From an uncultured Eggerthellaceae bacterium (lineage in GTDB: Bacteria > Actinomycetota > Coriobacteriia > Coriobacteriales > Eggerthellaceae): 59,277 nucleotides of DNA. Positions 42,447-51,508 of this stretch are shown here, piece after piece. A program made the translations under genes and the position numbers. The notes below the pieces were generated by a model. That model saw only the letters and a list, made by a program, of their open reading frames with translations, made no database searches and was not told the origin of the DNA. Numbering within the stretch: the stretch's first letter is position 1; every line of letters starts with the position of its first letter. Location of the stretch: contig CANOHY010000008.1 of assembly GCA_947565915.1 (NCBI GenBank), forward strand, positions 1 through 59,277. Reading direction: 5' to 3'.

Positions 42447-45400
42447 TTAATGCTTCAACAACTCGTAGATGAAGCGCACGTTTTCTTCCAATGTAAACTC
42501 GTTCACATTCTCGAACACGTCGTCGGCGCTGCCTTTGAGCGCAATGCCGCCGTTCTCGGCACCGAACAGATGCATGCTCTGGAAGCCCGCCTCTTGGATG
42601 ATGCTGGCGATGGAATCGGTGCCCGAAAGGTCAACCTCGTTCAGCGGGATGCCCGTTGCGGCCACCGCCTCGCGCGTATAGCGCTTGATGCGCGTGGAGG
42701 CGCCCACCTTCTTGGTGGCTCCCTCGTGGCTGGCCACGCTGAGATCGCCAGCACCCAGCGATTCGACCTCGATGATCATGGAACCGCGCAGCTCGCTGCG
42801 ATGCTCGTTCAGGAATGCGCGCACGCCGTCGTGAGAATCGTTGTCGCATCCCATGGCCACAAACCAGACCTCGGTGTTGAATGCAGGGTTGCGGAAATGG
42901 TAGATGCGTTCGATCTCGCCGGTGATGAAGCGGTCCTTCTCGGTTTCGGGAGGAGCATCGGGCACTCCCTCGTCAGCGGGGGCATCCACGCCCGAGCGGT
43001 TGTCCACGCGCCCGAGCGACACGCGCGAATACGAGCCACCTTCCCAGCGGCGTCCGCGGTTGCGCCTGCTGGGGCCGTTGTCGAAATCGCCGAAGTCGTC
43101 GTGACCGTCGTCACTGAATGGGTCGGAGATATCATCGTCGTAATCCTGACGGAAGCTCTCCCATCCGCCGCGCGCGCGACCTACGCTGCGCGCCTCGAAA
43201 TCCTCGTCCATACCCAACCACTGCTGGGGCGAGTCCATGGTGTCGTCTTCTTCGTCCTTGTTGCGGCGGAAGCGATCGAAGAACCCCCTGCGCTTCTTGC
43301 GCTCGTGGGCGCTGAAGTCCTCGTCGTCGATGAAGGCGTTGCTGTATTCGTCGTAGCGATAGCCGTCTTCGTAGTCTGCATCGACCGCGTTGGAGTCGTA
43401 ATCGTCCACCAATTCCTCTGCGAAGTCATCCTCGTAAGTCGCAGCGAAGCCGCCCGCAAACTCGTCGGCAATATCGCCACCCAGATCGGAGAGCACCATG
43501 TCGTAGTCGACCTCGCTGGTGCGCACCTGAGGAATGTCCACCTTGGCGCCACGCGTCTGGGGTGCCGGGGTTGCAGCTTCGCTCTCGCTTGCCGCTGCCG
43601 GAGCGTGGCCACCAGCTACCGCCTGCATGGTGCGCGCAGCCGATGCCGTGCCTGATGCCGGAGTATCGAGTGGATTGGGGATGGAATCCGCGGCGGTCTT
43701 GCGCGCCTCATCCTTGGTGCGGATGATTCCTGAAAGCGACGGGATGCTGGTGCGCAGGCTCTTCAGGCGCTCGATTCGCGAAGGAGCAGCCCCTCCTTCA
43801 GATGCAGCTGCATGATCGGTTTCGAAGATCTCGGCTGCGGTGATAGTGGCGGCTTCGGGCTCGTCGGCCACCGCAACAGCCTCGACTTCCGCCGCGGCTT
43901 CCAGCGTTACCTCGCGCGCTGCAGAAGCATCGTCCACATAGCGCGGCAGTTGCGCAGCGCTTGCGGCCTCCGCTTCAGCCATGGGCTGTTGCTCGAATTC
44001 GGGCACTACCTCCGCCTCTGCCTCTACCACGACCTCGACATCTGCATCGCTTGGCAAATCGGCAGCCTCGGCCTCGAGCACCTGCGCCTCCAGCGTTGCT
44101 GCCGCCTTAGCTTCCTCGGCTTCCTGGATCTGCGACTCCAATGCCAGGCGAGCCTCGGTTTCCCGAGCCAAGCGCTCGGCCTCCAAACGTGCCTGCTCCT
44201 CGGCAAGCGCCGCTTGCTCACGTTGAATGCGCTCTGCCTCGGCATGCTCGAGCGCTTCAGTGTAGCGCGAGCGATGTATCTCTGCAGGGGCGCTGTTCGT
44301 GTTGCGCTTGGCATTCTTCTGCGCTGCGACGAACCAACTGGGCGCATTCTGGAAACCGGAAACGCTATCGTCGGCCTCAGCCTCTTCCGCGCTGACCGCA
44401 TTGGCAATCAGCGATTCAGCGCTGGGCGGGAAGGGAGCATCGGGGGCCATCTCCACCAAAGCCGACGCATCGGATGCAATCGCACCAACCTCTTCGGCGA
44501 TGCCCGTTGCGGCAGCGCCCGCGCCTTCGGCAAGCTCGCGCTCGCGCGCCATGAACTCTTCCATGTTCATCTGGATGGTCTCGCCGAGCTGCGCCGAAGC
44601 GGACGCATCTACGGCCTCGTCGGTCTTCGCATACACGCGGTTTTCCACGGGGCGCCCGGTGAGCGCCGCCACCGCCGCCTTCGCGGCCAGCAGCCGTTCC
44701 TCTTCGCTTTGCAGAGAACCGGCAGGAACCTCGGTTTCAGCAGCCTCGTACACCAGTGAAGCGCCCTCGGGCACCAAGCCCTCGCTCTCGGCGGCCTGCG
44801 CTCCGTGGATGACCACCTCGTCAGCGTATCCCGAGAGGTCGGCCTCGCTCACGCTTCCGTTGCTGATGCGGCTTGCCAGCTCGATGAGCGCCGCCACACC
44901 CGTGGCGTTGTTGTTCGCGCCCTCGTTATAGGGGGCGTTGTTCTGCAAGAAGAACTTGATGACCGGCAACAACCCCAGCAACATGGCAATGACCGACAGG
45001 ATGTTCAAGATGACCAGCACGCCACCGCCGATGATGGCAACGAAGATGCGGATGAACACCAGCACAGCCAGGGCAACCACCACATATGCGCTGATGAGGT
45101 TGAACGAGATCTTCATGGAATCGAGGCGCTTCACCAGCGGTGGCACCACGTGGCCCGAGTCGTAATGCGCGACCACGATGAGCTTGCGGGTGACCGAGCG
45201 CGATGCGCCCTCGTCTTCGACATTGGGCTGATACTTCGCGATGACGTTCTGGCTTGCCCCGCGTGCGAGCGCATGCGAAAGCAACGGATGCCCCATTGCC
45301 TCCACGACGAACACGACGGCCAGAATCGCATTCACGATGAACACGGGAATCATGACCATCGGCAACAACATGGATACCAGCGTGAGCACCACGGCAACAG

Positions 45401-45590
45401 TAGATAAGATGGCTGCTGAGAGGTCGGGACGCGTAGACTGCTTGAATTCCTCGATGTTCGCGCTGAAGCCAGCTTCCTTCTGGAACTGCTCGGTGATGTA
45501 GAGCGCCGCCTGTTGCTCCTCCTCGGTTCCTGCAGGCCGAGGGCCGATGACCTTAGACAGGTACTTCGTGTATTCCATCAAATCCGACAT
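42447..45590 (-). CDS. M28-like membrane protein with large acidic insertion
   Basis: A 1,047-residue protein. The N-terminal segment (1-50, PRPAGTEEEQQAALYITEQF) resembles M28 aminopeptidases. Two groups of membrane helices follow (about 55-100 and 165-215). KLIVVAHYDSGH (136-147) gives the first metal-site motif, and NEGANNNATGVAALIELAS (222-240) has Asn where M28 enzymes usually carry a metal-binding Asp. About 640 residues of Ala/Glu/Asp-rich low-complexity sequence follow (about 245-885), then the C-terminal end of the fold with FVAMGCDNDSHDGVRAFL, IEVESLGAGDLSVA and GFQSMHLFGAENGG. Several expected catalytic positions look changed, so activity is uncertain. The start at 45590 has AAAGG upstream. 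Confidence 0.75.
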   Translation of the reverse strand: MSDLMEYTKYLSKVIGPRPAGTEEEQQAALYITEQFQKEAGFSANIEEFKQSTRPDLSAAILSTVAVVLTLVSMLLPMVMIPVFIVNAILAVVFVVEAMGHPLLSHALARGASQNVIAKYQPNVEDEGASRSVTRKLIVVAHYDSGHVVPPLVKRLDSMKISFNLISAYVVVALAVLVFIRIFVAIIGGGVLVILNILSVIAMLLGLLPVIKFFLQNNAPYNEGANNNATGVAALIELASRISNGSVSEADLSGYADEVVIHGAQAAESEGLVPEGASLVYEAAETEVPAGSLQSEEERLLAAKAAVAALTGRPVENRVYAKTDEAVDASASAQLGETIQMNMEEFMARERELAEGAGAAATGIAEEVGAIASDASALVEMAPDAPFPPSAESLIANAVSAEEAEADDSVSGFQNAPSWFVAAQKNAKRNTNSAPAEIHRSRYTEALEHAEAERIQREQAALAEEQARLEAERLARETEARLALESQIQEAEEAKAAATLEAQVLEAEAADLPSDADVEVVVEAEAEVVPEFEQQPMAEAEAASAAQLPRYVDDASAAREVTLEAAAEVEAVAVADEPEAATITAAEIFETDHAAASEGGAAPSRIERLKSLRTSIPSLSGIIRTKDEARKTAADSIPNPLDTPASGTASAARTMQAVAGGHAPAAASESEAATPAPQTRGAKVDIPQVRTSEVDYDMVLSDLGGDIADEFAGGFAATYEDDFAEELVDDYDSNAVDADYEDGYRYDEYSNAFIDDEDFSAHERKKRRGFFDRFRRNKDEEDDTMDSPQQWLGMDEDFEARSVGRARGGWESFRQDYDDDISDPFSDDGHDDFGDFDNGPSRRNRGRRWEGGSYSRVSLGRVDNRSGVDAPADEGVPDAPPETEKDRFITGEIERIYHFRNPAFNTEVWFVAMGCDNDSHDGVRAFLNEHRSELRGSMIIEVESLGAGDLSVASHEGATKKVGASTRIKRYTREAVAATGIPLNEVDLSGTDSIASIIQEAGFQSMHLFGAENGGIALKGSADDVFENVNEFTLEENVRFIYELLKH

Positions 45591-45785
45591 ACTCAACAGC
45601 CTTTCGTCGGCTACGTCAAAAGCGCTCGTGAGCACACGAGTGGGTAATCTTAAAAAGTATACCGCGAAAAGGCCGCTGGCAAGGGATTATTAAGGTTCAA
45701 TACGCATAAAGGGCACCTGCTTCGCCTCTGCCCGCATTCGAAGCGCCCAGCAAGAGCTTCTCGCCAAGCACAAGACAGAAACCAG

Positions 45786-45814
45786 CGTGGCAGAACCACT
45801 TGGGTTCTGCCACG
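45786..45814 (-). terminator. Hairpin after gyrA
   Basis: A perfect 12-bp stem (45,786-45,797 and 45,803-45,814) with a 5-base loop lies about 105 bp past the gyrA stop. On the minus strand it is followed by CTGGTTTCTGTCTT, a weak T-rich tract. It is likely the 3' end of the gyrB-gyrA transcript. Confidence 0.6.
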
Positions 45815-45918
45815 GAATTCGCCTCCTATTTGGGGGCTTTCGGAAAAGCTGCGCCTAACCGAGCCCGGCCGCGCAATTGTTTGGCGAAGAGCCTACTGCT
45901 CAGTCTGATCCGAAGAGC

Positions 45919-48741
45919 CTACTCTTCGACTTGCTCTTCGGCTTGCTCTTCGGAGTCGAGGTCGACAGATTCCTCGGCTTCGTTGCCTGCCCCCGAATTC
46001 ACCTTCGTGGCCTTCGTGCGAGTGATGGCCACAGCAGTGACGCAGTCGGAGTCGTTCACGTTCATCACGCGCACTCCCTGAGTGGCGCGGCCTTGCTTCG
46101 ACACGCCCTTCACGGCCGTGCGCACCACCACGCCCTCTTCGGACATGATCATGATCTCGTCGCTTTCGGCCACCACCTTCACATCTGCCAGTTGGCCCTT
46201 CTTATCGGTCATGTTGATGGTGAACACGCCTTGTCCCCCACGGTGGTGAAGCGGGTATTCCTCAACATCGGTGCGCTTGCCGTACCCGCGCTCGGTGATG
46301 ACGAAAATCTCGCAAGGTTTGTCCTTGCTGCACACCTCCAGGCCCAAGCAGCGCGAACCTTCTGGCAGCGTGATGCCGCGCACGCCCTGCGTCGCGCGGC
46401 CCATGGCACGAGCCTCGGCTTCATCCCACTTGATGGCCTTGCCGGCCGAGGATGCCATGACGATGCTGTCGCCCGGCGACACGCGCTTCACAGCGATGAG
46501 CGCATCGCCCTCGTTCAGGTTGATGGCAATCAGCCCATCGCGCCGTGTGCGGTCGTAGGCCGACATGGCCGTCTTCTTCACCATGCCCTGCTCGGTGCCG
46601 AAGATGAGGTATTCATCTTCGGGGAAGTCCTTCGAGGCGATGACCGCAGCTACGGCTTCATCCTTCTCGAGGTTCAACAGGTTCACGATGGCCGTGCCGC
46701 GCGCGTGGCGCGAAGCCTCGGGAATCTCGTACACCTTCAGGCGATACACCTTGCCCTTGCTGGTGAAGAACAGCATGTAGCTATGCGTAGAGGCGATGAA
46801 CAGATGGTCGACGTAGTCGTTGTCCTTCAGGTTCACGCCCTGCATGCCCTTGCCGCCGCGCTTCTGAGAACGATACGTGGCCACGGGCAGGCGCTTCACG
46901 TAGCCGGCCTTGGTAACGGTGACCACCATGCTCTCGTCGGCGATGAGGTCCTCGATGTCGATGTCGGTTGCCTCCTGCCCGATGCGCGTCTTGCGCGGGG
47001 TGGCGAAGCGCTCCCTTATCTCGTCGAGCTCGTCCTTGATCACGCCATGCACCAAGTTGCGGTCGGCCAGCAGGCGGTTGTAGTAGGCGATGCGCTCGCG
47101 CAGCTCGGCCAGTTCGTCTTGCACCTTCTGGCGCTCCAGGCCAACCAGGCGGCGCAGGCGCATCTGCAAGATGGCGTCGGTCTGCTTGTCGGAAAGCCCG
47201 AATCGCTCGGTCAGTCGCTCGGCAGCTTCCTTATCGGTCTCGGACGAGCGGATAATGGTGATGACCTCGTCGATGTTGTCGAGCGCAACGACGTAGCCTT
47301 CCAGGATGTGCTCGCGCTCCAGGGCTTTTTGCAGCTCGTAGCGCGTACGGCGCTCAACGACGTCGACCTGGTGATCGATGTAGTGGTGCAGCACCTCTTT
47401 CAGCGACAGCACGCGCGGAATGCCGTTGACCAGCGCCAACATGATGACGCCAAAGCCCACCTGCAGCTGCGTGTGCTTGAACAGCTTGTTAACCACCACC
47501 TGCGGGATGGCGTTTTGCTTCAGCTCGATGATGATGTCGATGCCATGACGATCGGCGCCGTCGTGAATGTTGCTGATCTCGGGCAGCTTCTTGTCGCGCA
47601 CCAACTCGCCGAGCTTCTCTAGCAAGCGCTGTCGGTTCACCTGATAGGGAATCTCGGTGATCACGATGCTGGACTTGCCGTTCTTGAGCTCTTCGATGCG
47701 ATACTTCGCGCGAATGGTGAGCGAACCGCGACCGGTTTCGTAGGCGTCGATGATGCCGCGCTTGCCCATGATCTCGCCCCCGGTGGGGAAATCGGGGCCT
47801 GGCAGCACCTTCATGAGGTCCTCGGTGGTGCAGTCGGGATTGTCGATCTGCAGCTTCACCGCATCGATGACCTCGCCTAAGTTATGCGGCGGGATGTTCG
47901 TTGCCATGCCCACGGCGATGCCGGCCGACCCGTTCACCAGCAGGTTAGGGAAGCGCGCAGGCAGAACCTGGGGCTCAACCAACGACTCGTCGTAGTTCGG
48001 CATGAAGTCGACGGTTTCCTTGTCGAGGTCGCGCAAGAGCTCCATAGCAGGCTTGGCCAAGCGCGCCTCGGTGTAGCGCATGGCAGCGGCGCTGTCGCCA
48101 TCGATGGAGCCGAAGTTGCCATGGCCATCTACCAGCGGCAAGCGCATGTTGAAGGGCTGGGCCAGGCGCACCATGGCGTCGTAAACAGCCGAGTCGCCAT
48201 GGGGATGATACTTGCCGATGACGTCGCCGACGGTACGCGCCGACTTCATATGCGCGCGGCTGGGCGTGTAGCCCGACTCGTTCATCGCATAGAGGATGCG
48301 GCGGTGCACTGGCTTCAGGCCATCGCGCACGTCGGGCAACGCGCGCGACACGATGACGCTCATGGAGTACTCCAAGAACGACGTCTGCATCTCTTTGCCC
48401 AGATACGCGCTGCGCACGATGGTGCCCTCGCCGCCGTTCGCGCCTTCCACGATCTCGCCGTGGGCACTGGGCATCTCCACCATCATGGACTGGGCACGCA
48501 GCTCTTCCGACATGCCCTGGCCGCCCAGACCGTCCTCTTCCAGGTTCTGCTTCAGCAAATCGGCGCGAAGCAGCCGCTGGGCTGCGGCATTCTCGGCCTC
48601 TTCGTCATCGTCGTATTCGGCATCTTCGCGAGCCGCTTCGTTGGCCTCGTCTTGGGCCTCGTCCTCGGCACGGGAAAGAAGCTCGTCCAGGGAATCATCT
48701 TCGTCTTCCGGGCGGTCGAACCCGTTCATCTCGTCAGTCAT
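45919..48741 (-). CDS. gyrA: DNA gyrase subunit A, with acidic N-terminal extension
   Basis: A 940-residue type-IIA topoisomerase subunit that cuts and reseals DNA. It has MQTSFLEYSMSVIVSRALPDVRDGLKPVHRRILYAM, the quinolone-determining segment HGDSAVYDAMVRLAQ with Ser and Asp at the positions usually mutated in resistant strains, the catalytic Tyr in AAMRYTEARL, and the GyrA-box QKRGGKGMQG in the C-terminal wrapping domain. This box marks gyrase rather than topoisomerase IV. The first ~100 residues (DRPEDEDDSLDELLSRAEDEAQDEANEAAREDAEYDDDEE) are a strongly acidic extension absent from typical GyrA. The C-terminus is also acidic. GGAG before ATG 48741 overlaps the gyrB stop region, so the two are coupled. 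Confidence 0.96.
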   Translation of the reverse strand: MTDEMNGFDRPEDEDDSLDELLSRAEDEAQDEANEAAREDAEYDDDEEAENAAAQRLLRADLLKQNLEEDGLGGQGMSEELRAQSMMVEMPSAHGEIVEGANGGEGTIVRSAYLGKEMQTSFLEYSMSVIVSRALPDVRDGLKPVHRRILYAMNESGYTPSRAHMKSARTVGDVIGKYHPHGDSAVYDAMVRLAQPFNMRLPLVDGHGNFGSIDGDSAAAMRYTEARLAKPAMELLRDLDKETVDFMPNYDESLVEPQVLPARFPNLLVNGSAGIAVGMATNIPPHNLGEVIDAVKLQIDNPDCTTEDLMKVLPGPDFPTGGEIMGKRGIIDAYETGRGSLTIRAKYRIEELKNGKSSIVITEIPYQVNRQRLLEKLGELVRDKKLPEISNIHDGADRHGIDIIIELKQNAIPQVVVNKLFKHTQLQVGFGVIMLALVNGIPRVLSLKEVLHHYIDHQVDVVERRTRYELQKALEREHILEGYVVALDNIDEVITIIRSSETDKEAAERLTERFGLSDKQTDAILQMRLRRLVGLERQKVQDELAELRERIAYYNRLLADRNLVHGVIKDELDEIRERFATPRKTRIGQEATDIDIEDLIADESMVVTVTKAGYVKRLPVATYRSQKRGGKGMQGVNLKDNDYVDHLFIASTHSYMLFFTSKGKVYRLKVYEIPEASRHARGTAIVNLLNLEKDEAVAAVIASKDFPEDEYLIFGTEQGMVKKTAMSAYDRTRRDGLIAINLNEGDALIAVKRVSPGDSIVMASSAGKAIKWDEAEARAMGRATQGVRGITLPEGSRCLGLEVCSKDKPCEIFVITERGYGKRTDVEEYPLHHRGGQGVFTINMTDKKGQLADVKVVAESDEIMIMSEEGVVVRTAVKGVSKQGRATQGVRVMNVNDSDCVTAVAITRTKATKVNSGAGNEAEESVDLDSEEQAEEQVEE

Positions 48742-48752
48742 GAATCAATCTC

Positions 48753-50717
48753 CTAAATGTCGAGGAAGCGAACGTCGCGGGCATGGGAAGTGATGAAGTC
48801 GCGACGCGGCTCCACCTTGTCGCCCATCAGCTCGGTAACGGCGCGCTCGGCTTCGGCGGCGTCGTCGATGTTCACCTGCAGAAGCGTGCGGCTAGCCGGC
48901 TCCATGGTGGTTTCCCAGAGCTGCTCGGGATCCATCTCGCCCAAGCCCTTGTAGCGCTGCACGTCGAACTTGTCGGGGTTGTCGTACTCGGCCAGCGTGC
49001 TCGAAAGCGCCTTCTCGTCGTAGATGTAGCGCTCCACCTTCGTGCTGCGCGAGTTCTTCTTCTTCAACCCGAAGATGGGCGGCTGGGCGATGTATATGTA
49101 GCCGCGATTGATGAGCTCGGGCATGTAGCGATAGAAGAAGGTGAGCAGCAAGCAGCGGATGTGAGCGCCGTCAACGTCGGCATCGGTCATGATGATGATG
49201 CGGTGATAGCGCGCCTTGTCGGCGTCGAAATCGTCCGCGATGCCCGTGCCGATGGCCGTGATGAGCGAGCTGATGGTATCGGAGGAAAGCGAGCGATTCA
49301 GGCCTGCGCGCTCCACGTTGAGGATCTTGCCGCGCAGGGGCAGGATGGCTTGATGCTTGCGGTCGCGGGCCTGCTTGGCCGAGCCGCCAGCGGAGTCGCC
49401 CTCTACGATGAATATCTCGGATTCCGACGGATCCTTGCATGAGCAGTCGGCCAGCTTGCCCGGCAGGCTGAACCCCTCGAGCACGCCCTTGCGGTCGCGC
49501 ACCGCCTCGCGCGCCTTGCGAGCAGCCTCGCGCGCCTTGAGCGCTTGCGATGCCTTGCTCACGATGCGCTTGGCAGGAGCCGGGTTCTCCTCCAGGTACT
49601 CGGCCAAGCCACGCGTGGTGGCCGTTTGCACCAGACCGCGAATCTCGGTATTGCCGAGCTTCGTCTTCGTTTGCCCCTCGAACTGAGGGTCGTGCAGCTT
49701 CACCGAGATGATGGCAGCCAAGCCCTCGCGCGTGTCATCGCCGGTAAGGTTCGGGTCTTTGTCCTTCAGGATGCCCTTCGAGCGTGCGTAGTCGTTGATG
49801 GTGCGCGTGACGGCTTGCTTGAAGCCGTCGAGGTGCGTGCCGCCCTCGGCCGTGTTGATGTTGTTGGCGAAGGCCATCACGCCACTTGACGAATACGAGC
49901 TGGTCCACTGCATGGCTATCTCAACCGTGCCGTCGGGGTTCTCGGCTTCGAAGTAGATGGGCTTGTTCAGCACTTCCTTGCCCTCGTTGAGGTACTTCAC
50001 GAAGTCGACGATGCCACCATCGAATTTGAAGGTTGCCACGCGGGGTTCGGCTGCAGGCTCGGAGACGAGCTGCGAGGGGTCGCTGCGCTCGTCGATGAGC
50101 TCGATCTTCAAGCCTCGATTCAGAAACGCCATCTCGCGGAAGCGCGTCTGCAGGACGTCGAAATCGTAGATGCAGGTATCGGTGAAGATCTGCTCGTCGG
50201 GCCAGAAGGTAACCGTGGTGCCCGTCTTCTTCGCCTTGCCTATCTCGTGCAGCTTGTCGGTGGTCTTGCCGTAGGCGAAGGCTATCTCGTACTCGACGCC
50301 ATCGCGACGCACGTCGACTACCACGCGCTTCGAAAGCGCGTTCACCACCGACACGCCCACGCCATGCAGGCCGCCGGATACCTTGTAGCTGCCGCCGCCG
50401 AACTTGCCGCCAGCGTGAAGGATGGTGAGCACCACCTCCACGGTGGGGATCTTCTCCTTCTTATGCTTCTCCACGGGAATGCCGCGACCGTCGTCCACCA
50501 CCGTGATGGAGTTGTCGGGGTGGATGGTCACCTCGATCTGGGTGCAAAATCCCGCCAACGCCTCGTCTACTGCGTTATCCACCACCTCGTATACCAGGTG
50601 ATGAAGGCCACGCGGGCCCGTTGATCCAATGTACATGCCCGGGCGCTTGCGCACGGCCTCGAGCCCTTCGAGCACTTGAATCGCGTCTGCTCCGTAATTC
50701 TCAGGCTTGTCTGCCAC
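48753..50717 (-). CDS. gyrB: DNA gyrase subunit B
   Basis: A 654-residue ATPase subunit of gyrase. Motifs: VLEGLEAVRKRPGMYIGSTG, EVVDNAVDEALAGF (Bergerat ATP site), VVDDGRGIPVE, GGKFGGGSYKVSGGLHGVGVSVVNALS, then the TOPRIM motifs EGDSAGGSAKQARDRKHQAILPLRGKILNVE and MTDADVDGAHIRCLLLTF, and the C-terminal QRYKGLGEMDPEQLWETTM. Length and order are standard. Translation starts at GTG 50717, with AGGAGG 7 bases upstream. The gene begins about 200 bp after the DUF721 gene ends. Gyrase genes are often supercoiling-controlled; a hairpin sits in the leader at 50,855. Confidence 0.97.
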   Translation of the reverse strand: MADKPENYGADAIQVLEGLEAVRKRPGMYIGSTGPRGLHHLVYEVVDNAVDEALAGFCTQIEVTIHPDNSITVVDDGRGIPVEKHKKEKIPTVEVVLTILHAGGKFGGGSYKVSGGLHGVGVSVVNALSKRVVVDVRRDGVEYEIAFAYGKTTDKLHEIGKAKKTGTTVTFWPDEQIFTDTCIYDFDVLQTRFREMAFLNRGLKIELIDERSDPSQLVSEPAAEPRVATFKFDGGIVDFVKYLNEGKEVLNKPIYFEAENPDGTVEIAMQWTSSYSSSGVMAFANNINTAEGGTHLDGFKQAVTRTINDYARSKGILKDKDPNLTGDDTREGLAAIISVKLHDPQFEGQTKTKLGNTEIRGLVQTATTRGLAEYLEENPAPAKRIVSKASQALKAREAARKAREAVRDRKGVLEGFSLPGKLADCSCKDPSESEIFIVEGDSAGGSAKQARDRKHQAILPLRGKILNVERAGLNRSLSSDTISSLITAIGTGIADDFDADKARYHRIIIMTDADVDGAHIRCLLLTFFYRYMPELINRGYIYIAQPPIFGLKKKNSRSTKVERYIYDEKALSSTLAEYDNPDKFDVQRYKGLGEMDPEQLWETTMEPASRTLLQVNIDDAAEAERAVTELMGDKVEPRRDFITSHARDVRFLDI

Positions 50718-50854
50718 TTACGTCCCTCCTGCTTCGTGTGTGGTCTCTGCCCATGCTCGCTACGAGTCATATATGCCCCGCTCACGCGAGCCGCTCGTGC
50801 AGGGTGTCGTTCTGCTGATATACGAACATCCGTACTGTATCACAGCACTAGGTA

Positions 50855-50873
50855 CCCTGCAACAAATGCAGGG
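50855..50873 (-). other. Hairpin in the gyrB leader
   Basis: A perfect 7-bp stem (CCCTGCA/TGCAGGG) with a 5-base loop lies in the 201-bp gap between the DUF721 gene and gyrB. No T-run follows on the minus strand, so it is not a clear terminator; it could be part of the gyrB leader. Confidence 0.4.
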
Positions 50874-50918
50874 AAAATTCTAGCACGTAAGGCGTCTTAG
50901 AGCGGCTGTGAGCCCTGG

Positions 50919-51479
50919 TTATCGATTTTCGGTAGGCGAATTAGCTTTTTCTCCCTTTTTCCACTCCAAACTTGCTGTCATCGCCTTCTCGATATATCCG
51001 CGAAGCGCATCATCTTCCACGCGCGATACCGTTTCGCTCACGAATCTTCGCTCCGAGCTATCCAGGGGAATCGAAGGTGCCGCAACCGCTTCTGCCTGCT
51101 CGCGCGCCTCGTCTTCGCTCGCAAGGTAGGGATGGTTGGCCTTGTAGCTGCCGCGGGAGATGTAGATCTGGAATTCCTCGACATCTTCGCCAAAGAGCTC
51201 GAGCAATTTCAGCTTGATGAGCTCGCGCTGCGCATTGAGCTCTGCGGCGAAGATGCTATCGTCCACGTACACGATGAGCGTGCGCACGCCCTCTTTGTCC
51301 ATGATATACACGTTGTTCGTGTGCTCCAAGAAAAGCGGGGTGCTCTCGCCGTATACCGTTTCCAGAGCACGTTGGTAGCGCGCACGCACCTGATGAGCGC
51401 GCAGGTTCAATCGAGCCGTGGGGCTTTTGGCACCCAGCGCATCGACAACCTCGGGTATTTGACCGCCGATCTTCTTCAC
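50919..51479 (-). CDS. DciA-like DUF721 protein
   Basis: About 186 residues with a DUF721/DciA-like core (TLIVYVDDSIFAAELNAQRELIKLKLLELFGEDVEEFQIYISRG). In bacteria such proteins act in replicative helicase loading. A DUF721 gene between recF and gyrB is the usual arrangement in Actinobacteria, and here it is kept although the envelope genes intervene between it and recF. The start is uncertain: the stop of the lipoprotein gene (TAG at 51509-51511) follows GAGGAG, which would serve an ATT at about 51,494 or the GTG at 51,479. A longer frame from ATG 51581 would overlap the lipoprotein gene by 73 bases. The C-terminal ~60 residues are acidic and then basic. Confidence 0.75.
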   Translation of the reverse strand: MKKIGGQIPEVVDALGAKSPTARLNLRAHQVRARYQRALETVYGESTPLFLEHTNNVYIMDKEGVRTLIVYVDDSIFAAELNAQRELIKLKLLELFGEDVEEFQIYISRGSYKANHPYLASEDEAREQAEAVAAPSIPLDSSERRFVSETVSRVEDDALRGYIEKAMTASLEWKKGEKANSPTENR

Positions 51480-51508
51480 GACGACGTTCTTAATGCCGAA
51501 GGCGCGGC

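Noticed and set aside
45786..45814. Coding start of another gene upstream of the gyrA end
   Set aside because: The region between the M28-like start (45,590) and gyrA stop is a gap of about 330 bp with a hairpin and no frame that resembles a gene.
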